Shown: positions 1 through 5,070, numbered from the stretch's first letter. The stretch is DNA of 6,892 bases from Gallionellaceae bacterium (GCA_003151655.1 PLYB01000216.1:198-7089), one strand, 5' to 3'. The notes: generated by a model from the sequence alone, not told the origin. Made by a program: numbers and translations.

Positions 1-1
1 C

Positions 2-169
2 AAAAACGGTGACCGGGTGACCAAGGTACATGACCTGCCAGACTGTATGACTAAACTGAAAAAGATCCGTAGTGCCCACCATCCAGACCGCAACAACCCC
101 GATTCCGACCATGATCTCTATCAGGCTGTTGTCGAGAAAATTGACAGGATGCGTGCGGTGAGCGTGTGA
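2..169 (+). CDS. C-terminal fragment of an HPD-containing, possibly J-domain protein (5' end outside window)
   Basis: The only frame open from the left edge reads 55 residues to a TGA at 167-169; the other two forward frames hit stops within the first 20 bases. The fragment contains the segment KLKKIRSAHHPDRN (about residues 18-31), which resembles helix II plus the HPD loop of J-domains, followed by a helical stretch (DLYQAVVEKIDRM) in the place of helix III. In J-domain proteins the HPD triad stimulates the ATPase of an Hsp70 partner. If this is a J-domain it lies at the extreme C-terminus, unlike classical DnaJ, as in some large membrane or phage-type J proteins. The helix III portion lacks the usual KFxxIxxAYxxL signature, so the assignment rests mostly on the HPD context. 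It may be unrelated to the clear J-domain gene at 4228. Confidence 0.5.
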   Translation, partial: KNGDRVTKVHDLPDCMTKLKKIRSAHHPDRNNPDSDHDLYQAVVEKIDRMRAVSV

Positions 170-222
170 ACCACACCGTAGTCTGACCAAGTAGTGCCGG
201 ATTTGCTGATCAACCAAGAAGG

Positions 223-807
223 ATGAAGATGGAGGGCTATCATTTGCTTCGAAATATTCTTATAGCCTTGATGACGTTTCCGATCAGCACGGCTTTCGCT
301 ATTGATCTCGACAGCTCGGTCACTACAGGAGCACTAAACGACGCTATTCAGATCAATGCGGCCTCCGCAGTTACGCCCACAGAGCCATCTGACCTTAGAG
401 CGACAACGACATCTACCGACAACATTCAGGCTGTATTGCAGTACGCGCTCAGTCATGAAGGCAAAGCCTACCGAAGAGGCGCATCTAGCCCTGAAATTGG
501 TTTTGACTGCAGTGGATTTGTACGTCACGTTTTTGATCACGCTGCGGGGGTAGCGCTGCCCCGCAGTGCAAGTGAGATTAGTAAGATTGGAAGCCTTGTA
601 AATAAGGCCGAACTTTATCCTGGCGATCTAGTATTTTTTCGTCGTGCGAGCAAGGCCATTACACATGTTGGCATTTACTTGGGTGATAACCAATTCATTC
701 ATGCTTCAAGCCATCGAACAGGCCGGGTCATGGTATCCAACCTCACAGATATATATTGGGCTAGGCATTATTTTCTTGCCCGTCGCCTGGATGTGCAGCA
801 TAACTAG
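223..807 (+). CDS. Exported NlpC/P60 (C40) cell-wall peptidase
   Basis: This is a secreted cysteine peptidase of the NlpC/P60 family, which cleaves bonds in peptidoglycan stem peptides or crosslinks in the periplasm. Residues 1-26 form a signal peptide (basic start, hydrophobic ILIALMTFPI core, cleavage after AFA). No lipobox cysteine is present, so it is not a lipoprotein like E. coli MepS/Spr. A low-complexity Thr/Ser/Ala linker spans about 27-66, and the catalytic domain about 67-188. The catalytic Cys is C96 in FDCSGFV, the catalytic His is H148 in THVGIYLG, and the third polar residue is H160 in FIHAS. All three are intact, so the enzyme should be active. Two starts are possible: ATG 223, or ATG 229, which lies 5 bases after AAGGA (219-223) and is the better placed. 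It follows the upstream fragment after 53 bases and converges on the gene at 872-1153. Confidence 0.93.
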   Translation: MKMEGYHLLRNILIALMTFPISTAFAIDLDSSVTTGALNDAIQINAASAVTPTEPSDLRATTTSTDNIQAVLQYALSHEGKAYRRGASSPEIGFDCSGFVRHVFDHAAGVALPRSASEISKIGSLVNKAELYPGDLVFFRRASKAITHVGIYLGDNQFIHASSHRTGRVMVSNLTDIYWARHYFLARRLDVQHN

Positions 808-871
808 CGCGTCAGCAAGCGCATCGCGATTCCCGTGTCCCATTAATTTTGTCTTCTTTGGGAGTGATTAA

Positions 872-1153
872 CTATGCATTTAATAAGGCGAGTGGCATGT
901 CTTTAATAATATCATCGTCTTCATTAGAAATAATCGAATAGACTTCATCAATAGAGCCGTCTGGGTTAAACAGTATATGCAACTCTAAATCACGCGGCGG
1001 AATATCTCCATCCGAATCAAAAATGAAGTGCGCATTCCTTGTCCAATGGAAGTCACTCACCACGGTCCAATCCTCGTCCCAGCCGATAAAATCACCCCGT
1101 TGAAACTTTTCAAACACATCGAATGCTTGAGTAGCCCATTCCATTTTATTCAT
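872..1153 (-). CDS. Small acidic hypothetical protein (93 aa)
   Basis: I do not recognise this protein. It reads 93 residues from ATG at 1153 to TAG at 872-874; a second ATG at 1144 would remove three residues. It is strongly acidic, with many Asp and Glu residues (GWDEDW, FDSDGD, NEDDD), rich in Trp and Phe, and has no signal peptide or membrane segment. The pattern WTRNAHFIFDSDGD followed by LELHILFNPDGS suggests paired beta strands. Small acidic soluble proteins encoded alone in variable regions are sometimes immunity proteins or anti-restriction mimics, but nothing here proves that. It stands alone on the minus strand, convergent with the NlpC/P60 gene, with 64 bases between the stops. 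The region is AT-richer than its neighbours. Only a weak GAGAGTGA lies upstream as a ribosome site. A chance reading frame is possible but unlikely at this composition and length. Confidence 0.6.
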   Translation of the reverse strand: MNKMEWATQAFDVFEKFQRGDFIGWDEDWTVVSDFHWTRNAHFIFDSDGDIPPRDLELHILFNPDGSIDEVYSIISNEDDDIIKDMPLALLNA

Positions 1154-1349
1154 TTTTAAATCACTCTCACTTTAATATCATCGATATGGTGCGCGGGTTC
1201 AAATGTCAGGTTCAACTTGAAGCATAATGCTAGATATGGAGAATAGCTGACTAGTTGTTTTTGATTCAAGCATTTTTCTGGACGAGTGTGCAACCGGTAC
1301 TTTTTTGAGTGACATCAGCCTAGAAACCACAGTTGCCACACCGCTCATG

Positions 1350-1390
1350 CTTCGATACACCTTGCTGCGCAAGGCACTCAGCACGAACGG
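1350..1390 (-). repeat. REP-like element, left copy of an inverted pair
   Basis: The sequence starts with CTTCGATAC and ends with CTCAGCACGAACGG. It contains an internal hairpin, CCTTGC (1360-1365) and GCAAGG (1369-1374), with a 3-base loop. The arms recur in inverted form at 1415-1450, with ACGAACGG (1383-1390) exactly complementary to CCGTTCGT (1415-1422). Arms of this kind with a variable hairpin between them are familiar from dispersed palindromic repeats in proteobacterial intergenic regions. Strand is assigned only relative to the partner copy. Confidence 0.65.
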
Positions 1391-1414
1391 TGTGGTCTCC
1401 AGTTTGGTGAGAGG

Positions 1415-1450
1415 CCGTTCGTCCCGAGTAGGCGTAGCCGTATCGAGGGA
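1415..1450 (+). repeat. REP-like element, right copy of an inverted pair
   Basis: This copy reads CCGTTCGTCCCGAGT, a short hairpin GGC-GTA-GCC (1431-1439), then GTATCGAGGGA. Its reverse complement aligns with the left copy at both arms, while the internal hairpin differs in sequence and length, as expected when stem pairing is kept but sequence drifts. A decayed third half-copy, GCGTATCGAAGGA, follows 30 bases on at 1468-1480 in the same orientation. Confidence 0.65.
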
Positions 1451-1597
1451 AGTAGCCCGCCTTTTGGGCGTATCGAAGGATTACTATCGCTCAACTGCGG
1501 TTTCTAGGTTCATTGAAGGGAGACGTATTACGCGATAGCGAAGAGTCAGCGCGAAGGTTCGGGTATACCCCCTTGCCGCCACTTTTACCCGATACCG

Positions 1598-1933
1598 TCA
1601 GGCGGAGGCGACGCTCTTTTCGATTACCTCGGAAACCCAAGCGTTCAGGCTCTTGCCGCGAGTCTCTGCAAGCATGGCAGCACGTGCATGTAGCTCAGGT
1701 GCCAGACGCAAACGGAATTGCCCCGAGTATGGCTTGTTAGGCTCTTTCCCAAGCTTTTTACAGGTCGCCAGATAATCATCGACTGCCTCTGCAAAAGCGG
1801 CGCGCAATTCAGCTACGCTTTCGCCGTGAAATCCGATTACGTCACGGATACCCGCGATATGCCCGATAAAGCAACCATCTTCTTCGCTATATTCAACTCG
1901 GGCAGCGAAGCCCTGATGTTCCATCGTGTTCAT
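1598..1933 (-). CDS. hicB: HicB-family type II antitoxin
   Basis: This encodes the antitoxin of a HicAB type II system. HicB binds and blocks the mRNA-cleaving toxin HicA and represses its own promoter. Residues 8-60 form the HicB partial RNase-H-like fold, with the typical ARVEYSEEDGCFIGHIAGI opening and the FHGESVAELRAAFAEAVDDYL helix. Residues 69-110 form a ribbon-helix-helix DNA-binding part (GQFRLRLAPELHARAAMLAE, then GKSLNAWVSEVI). The 111-residue length is usual for this subgroup, and no internal damage is seen. The start at ATG 1933 is supported by AGGAG placed 7 bases upstream and by an ATGA overlap with the stop of the preceding toxin remnant, the classic hicA-hicB arrangement. Because the toxin appears deleted, this antitoxin is probably orphaned. 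It could still act as a repressor or neutralise a HicA encoded elsewhere. Confidence 0.9.
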   Translation of the reverse strand: MNTMEHQGFAARVEYSEEDGCFIGHIAGIRDVIGFHGESVAELRAAFAEAVDDYLATCKKLGKEPNKPYSGQFRLRLAPELHARAAMLAETRGKSLNAWVSEVIEKSVASA

Positions 1934-2030
1934 GGTTTTACTCCTAAACTTTCAAGATAATGACGTGCAAACGATGCTGAAACTGGTTCAGCGAATCCTG
2001 CGGCGAGTGTCTTCTGTGCGTTGAGTTCAT
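1930..2030 (-). pseudogene. hicA: hicA toxin remnant with its middle deleted
   Basis: Upstream of hicB, the minus strand carries a short piece that reads QKTLAAGFAEPVSAS joined directly to FARHYLESLGVKP and a TGA overlapping the hicB start. From memory of the HicA family, the first half matches the N-terminus (KTLxAIFxxPVxA) and the second half matches the extreme C-terminus (ARxFLExxGVKP). The roughly 45-50 residues between, which include the core strand and the His of the FHRPHP-type motif, are absent. The likely original ATG (2030-2028, followed by AACTCA) is out of frame by one base with the rest, so a small indel near the start accompanies the deletion. The product cannot be a working mRNA interferase. 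The identification rests on short matches plus the position and the ATGA overlap, so it is moderately secure. Confidence 0.6.
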
Positions 2031-2397
2031 GTTGCCATGGTATCAATAAATGAAACCGTATCAGGCGTTAATCGGTCGCCGTGCATCCCGCGTGTTCGGC
2101 TTGCTCGATGGCCTATATCCTTTGATGAAATATCTAGATACTTTTTCCGATAGCTGAGCAAGCTTATTACAGGTAGAGTCGGGGTTTATATATTTGGAGT
2201 TCCTCGTGTTTGCTTGGACGGGGGTATCCAACAACATAGCATTAAACGTGAAAAAGAAAAATTCAAATCCGGTCAAGACGCAGAAACAGTCTGAACATCT
2301 GGTAATAAGAGATGCCAACGCCGAAATCTTGGGAAAAAATACATCTCTCAATTCCATCGACCATAATTTGCCATCGGGGAAATGGCTATTTCGCTGC
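2031..2397. other. Stretch without a supported gene, between hicA remnant and toxin
   Basis: No coding region here is supported. A minus-strand frame (2061-2480) and a plus-strand frame open from 2194 overlap in antisense. Neither shows a domain, and the plus frame reaches back only to a TTG without a ribosome site. A 35-codon frame begins at ATG 2051 but resembles nothing. The AT-rich middle and lack of structure suggest decayed sequence or the promoter region of the toxin gene that follows; no clear -35/-10 pair was found. Confidence 0.5.
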
Positions 2398-2844
2398 ATG
2401 CTCTCCGAGCGAAACACCTGCGTAATCAAATCATGGCTAATGAAGCAATCAGTAAAAGCTCGTGCAAATCTTGATCGCACAATCGAACATTTAGCTCCCC
2501 TGCCGCCTCAATACTGGGCTAGACCGCAAGCAAGCCCTATTGGAGATAACATTTATGTGATACATTTAAAAAATGAGAATCGAGAACAACTACGAATATT
2601 TGGCCACTTCTCTGGCAAAGGAACGGCAGAAGCCTCATTTGTAATGACTCTTGAAGGATATGAAAAAGATAATGTCTACCACCCACAAAACTATGAAGTC
2701 GCCGCAAGAAAAAATCTCGATTGGTGCAATGTCGCGCACAACAGAAGAACTATTTCCTGTCGTTATGCAAAATCCGCTTGTAATGATGGGGCAGAGCAAC
2801 CTATGGACGAATTTCACGTTGAATGCACCTCGTGCGTATGCTAA
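2398..2844 (+). CDS. RelE/ParE-superfamily (Gp49-like) toxin candidate
   Basis: The protein fits the layout of the phage-derived Gp49/HigB-like branch of the RelE/ParE superfamily, whose members usually cut mRNA on the ribosome. Residues 9-32 form the N-terminal helix (VIKSWLMKQSVKARANLDR). Residues 50-57 are a strand (DNIYVIHL), 63-71 a strand with the expected arginine (EQLRIFGHF), and 80-88 a strand (SFVMTLEGY). The basic or aromatic EKDNVYHPQNYEVAARKN end follows at 89-106. A Cys-rich tail (Cys 110, 121, 128, 143, 146, 148) is unusual and may be read-through beyond the true domain. ATG 2398 is chosen because it just includes the first helix; ATG 2440 would cut it. Neither has a good ribosome site, and the frame stays open upstream to 2194. 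An XRE-type gene follows, as in higBA-type toxin-first operons. Confidence 0.6.
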   Translation: MLSERNTCVIKSWLMKQSVKARANLDRTIEHLAPLPPQYWARPQASPIGDNIYVIHLKNENREQLRIFGHFSGKGTAEASFVMTLEGYEKDNVYHPQNYEVAARKNLDWCNVAHNRRTISCRYAKSACNDGAEQPMDEFHVECTSCVC

Positions 2845-2943
2845 TCAATCGGAATTTTCGGAGTTTGTGGAAATTGTTCCAGCTACAAATATTTTCGTTC
2901 TTGTGATCGGCGACTCAAACGCAGTGCAACCAACATCACTTCA

Positions 2944-3337
2944 ATGCTTAGAGAAAAAGAAAAAATGGCATATCCGTGAGTACCGGCATGCCTATATGGA
3001 AGCGGCGGTTGAACAGGGAGTTGCTTGGCAAATTAAAATTAATCGTGAATTCCGGAAACTTACCCAGAAACAACTCGCTAGAGATATTGGATCAAAACAA
3101 CCATGCATCTCAAGAGCAGAAGATCCAAGTTATGGCCGCCATAATTTGGACACTCTTACTAAAATTGCTCACGCTTTTGATTGCGCATTACAAGTTAAAT
3201 TCATTCCTTATTCGCAACTGGCAAAAGATAGCAATGACTTGAGCCCTGCCGCACTTTACGCTAAATCATATACAGAGGAGATCACACCATGCAAAAAATC
3301 GCTATTGCCAATAAAGAGATTGGCACAAAAAAAATAG
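2944..3337 (+). CDS. XRE/HigA-type helix-turn-helix antitoxin, 5' end unclear
   Basis: The encoded protein is a Cro/C1-type repressor, as found for antitoxins of HigB/RelE-like toxins. Counting from ATG 2996, the helix-turn-helix spans residues 11-62. It has the recognition region LTQKQLARDIGSKQPCISR, then AEDPSYGRHNLDTLTKIAHAF and a strand ALQVKFIPY. The intact frame allows ATG 2996 (113 aa) but has no ribosome site there. The family normally begins with a segment like KWHIREYRHAYMEAA, which lies upstream in the same frame. ATG 2944 would supply that start (MLREKEK) only if one base is removed from the A-run at 2960-2965, so a frameshift or assembly indel is likely; the span given uses ATG 2944. 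The same frame stays open without a stop back to 2651, inside the toxin gene. The 3' end overlaps the next gene by 49 bases. Confidence 0.7.
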
Positions 3338-3600
3338 ATGCTAATACGTTACCAACCGAAGGAACGCAGCTAATCTATTCTGAGCATTTGATTGGAATGG
3401 CCATAGGGCCATTTGTCTCAAAAATTGTGGTCGGAATGGATAACTCTCCAAACATACCAGTTCCACAATATACACTTGTCATGCCAACAAATGCGCTTCA
3501 CCAAATGGCCAAGCATATAATGGATAGCATGTCAGCTCAGGAGGCACAGAAGAAAATTGGCGATGCCTTCAAAAACTATCAAGAAAGTGTTGAGAGCTGA
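3289..3600 (+). CDS. DUF3467-like protein, third gene of the toxin-antitoxin cluster
   Basis: The 103-residue protein has a disordered, Lys-rich N-terminus (1-25). A beta-rich core follows (GTQLIYSEHLIGMAIGPFVSKIVVGM, 25-50, then a Pro-rich turn and QYTLVMPTNAL, 60-70), and then C-terminal helices (71-100). The order strand-strand-strand, VMPTNAL, helix resembles DUF3467 and SecB-like folds, where a MSP or MPT turn leads into the last helix. The similarity is by eye and weak. GAGGAG (3275-3280) stands 8 bases before ATG 3289, a strong ribosome site, and the start lies inside the end of the antitoxin gene, so the two are translationally coupled. Its role is unknown. A third partner of the toxin-antitoxin pair, for example a chaperone-like or accessory factor, is a reasonable guess. 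A terminator follows. Confidence 0.75.
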   Translation: MQKIAIANKEIGTKKIDANTLPTEGTQLIYSEHLIGMAIGPFVSKIVVGMDNSPNIPVPQYTLVMPTNALHQMAKHIMDSMSAQEAQKKIGDAFKNYQESVES

Positions 3601-3651
3601 GTATTCCCTGAAAACGTCCAGAAAGCCTACACGGGCAGAGCCAAAATCAAA

Positions 3652-3697
3652 CTGTTATATTCCTGTGCACTGATTCGACGAGCCAAATAAATTAAGG
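3652..3697 (+). repeat. Direct repeat copy A, with extended -10 motif
   Basis: This sequence aligns with 4058-4106 over its whole length with a 3-base length difference. Shared blocks are CTGTTATA, TCC, GCACTGAT, CGAGCC, ATAAAT and AAGG. It begins with TGTTATATT, an extended -10 promoter motif. The inner palindrome of copy B is eroded here, and the 3' end runs into the terminator. Confidence 0.7.
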
Positions 3698-3726
3698 GGT
3701 TGTGCTTTCACACAACCCTTAATTTT
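3690..3726. terminator. Bidirectional Rho-independent terminator
   Basis: AATTAAGGGGTTGTG (3690-3704) pairs with CACAACCCTTAATT (3711-3724) with one bulged G and a 6-base loop. The AT-rich outer arms give a T-tract on either strand (TTTT at 3723-3726 on the plus strand). It lies between the convergent genes 3289-3600 and 3738-3926 and can end both transcripts. Confidence 0.9.
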
Positions 3727-3737
3727 CCGCATCTTTC

Positions 3738-3926
3738 TTACTTCTTGGCCTGCTTTGCCTTGGCTATTTTTGATTCGAGCTCGGGGACTTTTTCGGATGG
3801 CTTGAGACTCGAGATTAATTCTTTCACCCGCTTGCGGTTCTCGTGTACCACTTGCATTGCGTTGAGCACTTTGCGCCGACTGTCCTCAGGTAGCGCCATC
3901 AGTTCCGCCAACGTTACTTTTTTCAT
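3738..3926 (-). CDS. Small basic helical hypothetical protein (62 aa)
   Basis: I do not recognise this protein. ATG 3926 is preferred over upstream starts because GGAGGAG stands a few bases before it; the open frame reaches back to 4166 but the upstream part looks non-coding. The 62 residues are mostly helical (TLAELMALPEDSRRKVLNAMQVVHENRKRVKELISSL in summary form, positions 5-41), Lys/Arg-rich, and end in a Lys/Ala tail (SKIAKAKQAKK). There is no signal peptide, membrane segment or cysteine. The basic tail and amphipathic helix suggest nucleic acid or partner-protein binding, which is inference. It is convergent with the DUF3467-like gene across the shared terminator, divergent from the J-domain operon, and flanked by the two direct repeat copies. 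Confidence 0.7.
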   Translation of the reverse strand: MKKVTLAELMALPEDSRRKVLNAMQVVHENRKRVKELISSLKPSEKVPELESKIAKAKQAKK

Positions 3927-4017
3927 CGCCTCCTCCAAAATAAAGCTCGCATCCATCGCCGCCTGATTTGCAGGGCATCTAGCCGAATGGGATGTCAATT
4001 TCGCTGTCGTCGATAAT

Positions 4018-4039
4018 ATCATCATGTGCATCTGATGAT
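4018..4039. promoter_or_regulatory. Inverted repeat, candidate operator
   Basis: ATCATCA (4018-4024) and TGATGAT (4033-4039) are perfect 7-base inverted arms around an 8-base spacer. The centre lies about 35 bases upstream of the TATAAT at 4062, a usual position for an activator or repressor site. The binding protein is unknown. Confidence 0.4.
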
Positions 4040-4057
4040 AATGATCTCGAAATCTAC

Positions 4058-4106
4058 CTGTTATAATCCACCGCGCACTGATCCGGCGAGCCGGATAAAT
4101 CCAAGG
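4058..4106 (+). repeat. Direct repeat copy B, with palindrome
   Basis: This is the better preserved partner of 3652-3697. It contains a perfect palindrome ATCCGG-CGAG-CCGGAT (4081-4096) with a 4-base loop and starts with the extended -10 motif. The two copies bracket the gene at 3738-3926. Confidence 0.7.
4059..4067 (+). promoter_or_regulatory. Extended -10 promoter for the J-domain operon
   Basis: TGTTATAAT is a perfect extended -10 element (TGn-TATAAT). No good -35 is found at 16-18 bases upstream, which extended -10 promoters tolerate. Transcription would start near 4074 and run rightward into the operon. Confidence 0.55.
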
Positions 4107-4227
4107 CTTAGCATTTGGATGCCAGCGCTTTTCTGTGTAGGAACGTACTAAATCGCAGCAACACACGTAGCAATTTCCCTTGCCCTATTGTTAATTGGTA
4201 GAATGATCGGTTCACAGGAGGAACTCT

Positions 4228-4518
4228 TTGGAAAATCTATACAATATTCTGGGTGTATCTCCTACGGCGACAACCGATGACATCAAGAAGGCTTACCGCT
4301 CTCTTGCCATGCGCCATCACCCGGACCGGAATACGCATGCCAGTGCGGAGGTTCGCTTCAATGCCATTAAAACGGCTTATGAGGTGCTTTCCGATCCGCA
4401 AAAAAGAGCCGAATATAATTACAGTCTCAACAACCGTATCATCATCGATCCTGATAACGAAGCGCGCACGCTGTGGGGTTCGTTGTTTACCCGCTGCGGA
4501 ATTACGCTTCCGCATTAA
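4228..4518 (+). CDS. J-domain-only co-chaperone (type III DnaJ-like)
   Basis: The 96-residue protein is a J-domain (about residues 3-66) with a short tail and none of the Gly/Phe, zinc or C-terminal substrate domains of DnaJ. All four helices are recognisable: NLYNILGVSPTATTDDIKKAY, YRSLAMRHH, the HPD triad at 31-33, VRFNAIKTAYEVLSD and QKRAEY. Such proteins stimulate Hsp70 (DnaK) ATPase and pass on or direct specific clients. Translation starts at TTG 4228, supported by a perfect AGGAGG (4216-4221) 6 bases upstream and by the usual position of the J-domain at the N-terminus. The tail (67-96) contains IIIDPDNEARTLWGSLF and could bind a partner. It is the first gene of a four-gene operon; 30 bases separate it from the next gene. 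Confidence 0.93.
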   Translation: MENLYNILGVSPTATTDDIKKAYRSLAMRHHPDRNTHASAEVRFNAIKTAYEVLSDPQKRAEYNYSLNNRIIIDPDNEARTLWGSLFTRCGITLPH

Positions 4519-4548
4519 TGCTCGCTCATCACCTTTAAAGATAAAATT

Positions 4549-5070
4549 ATGAAAAATATACATCCCGAATTTGCCTATCAATCGCGCGAACTTGGCGTTC
4601 AGATCGACGATACCTTGGGCGATCCGCCCGATAGAAAAACCTATGACCGGGTGATTAAGTCGCTGATCGGAGAATTCGCCAATGGCTCCGAGATTGATGA
4701 TCTGAATCTGTTGAGCTTTGCACTGGTTGACTACCTGCGCTTTGATGATCCTGCAGGGCTGTTGGCAGAAGGTGCCAATTATGATGAAGGCGATACCGAT
4801 AAAGTCTTAAAGATGGTGTCGTGCACTAACGCCGAAGCGGAGGTGGCTTTGGCGGTCGTTGCCGATGCCAATCCTGAATTGGCACGCAAGGCGATCGTTA
4901 CCGCTTTCTTATTTAAGAACAATAAGCGCTGGAAAGACGAAGACCATTCCCTCGAATCTCTGCAAAAAGACGAAGATGATGGTGAAGATGATGAAAACGA
5001 CGAAGATCAAATCGAGTCCGGGCACAATATAAATCACTTGTTTGATACACGCGGAGACGAAAATGTCTGA
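4549..5070 (+). CDS. Unknown acidic protein, second gene of the J-domain operon
   Basis: I do not recognise this 173-residue protein. Residues 1-30 hold a Pro/Asp-rich start (HPEFAYQSRELGVQIDD, GDPPDRKTYDR). Residues 31-125 appear to be a helical bundle (VIKSLIGEFA, LNLLSFALVDYL, KVLKMVS, AEAEVALAVVADANPELARKAIVTAFLF). Residues 141-156 are an extreme acidic run (DEDDGEDDENDEDQIE), followed by a short tail. No signal peptide or membrane segment is seen. ATG 4549 is the only good start, though its ribosome site is weak (AAAGA), so it may depend on coupling to the J-domain gene. Its stop (5068-5070) overlaps the next start by 8 bases. The acidic run resembles those in the next gene and could bind a basic partner, metal or nucleic-acid-binding protein; this is inference. 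Confidence 0.85.
   Translation: MKNIHPEFAYQSRELGVQIDDTLGDPPDRKTYDRVIKSLIGEFANGSEIDDLNLLSFALVDYLRFDDPAGLLAEGANYDEGDTDKVLKMVSCTNAEAEVALAVVADANPELARKAIVTAFLFKNNKRWKDEDHSLESLQKDEDDGEDDENDEDQIESGHNINHLFDTRGDENV

Larger units (their letters stand above)
1154..1597. other. Gene-free stretch with REP-like repeats
   Basis: No convincing gene lies in these 444 bases. Short open frames of 61-77 codons exist on both strands, but they run through the repeat elements at 1350-1480 and lack ribosome sites and recognisable domains. The first part (1154-1349) is AT-rich and featureless. The middle holds the inverted REP-like pair. The last part (1481-1597) contains a short palindrome GGGTATACCC (about 1561-1570) downstream of hicB on the minus strand, which has no T-tract and is not a convincing terminator. 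Confidence 0.6.
3927..4227. promoter_or_regulatory. Divergent control region of the small basic gene and the J-domain operon
   Basis: No gene lies in this 301-base stretch. It holds, in order, an inverted repeat ATCATCA/TGATGAT (4018-4039), an extended -10 promoter (4059-4067), repeat copy B with its palindrome (4058-4106), a second hairpin ATCCAA/TTGGAT (4099-4120), a possible second extended -10 TGGTAGAAT (4196-4204), and the AGGAGG ribosome site of the J-domain gene (4216-4221). Either promoter would serve the operon; from the first, the leader would be about 150 bases long. Confidence 0.5.

Noticed and set aside
1199..1538. Short frames on both strands across the repeat region
   Set aside because: They translate the REP-like repeats and their surroundings, and lack ribosome sites and domains.
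2051..2158. Plus-strand 35-codon frame starting ATG 2051
   Set aside because: Too short, no ribosome site and no similarity recognised; likely chance.
2194..2397. Upstream extension of the toxin frame from TTG 2194
   Set aside because: TTG without a ribosome site, low-complexity Lys/Asn/Ser sequence, and no fit to the N-terminus of RelE/ParE toxins.
2061..2480. Minus-strand open frame of 139 codons
   Set aside because: It lies antisense to the start of the toxin gene, contains a run of Phe from an A-rich plus strand, has no domain and no clear ribosome site.
3652..4106. Integron attC sites as an explanation for the repeats
   Set aside because: The RYYYAAC and GTTRRRY core sites are not found at the ends, and the genes switch orientation.
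3927..4166. N-terminal extension of the 62 aa minus-strand protein to 142 aa
   Set aside because: The extension runs through repeat copy B and the promoter region, while ATG 3926 has a strong GGAGGAG ribosome site.
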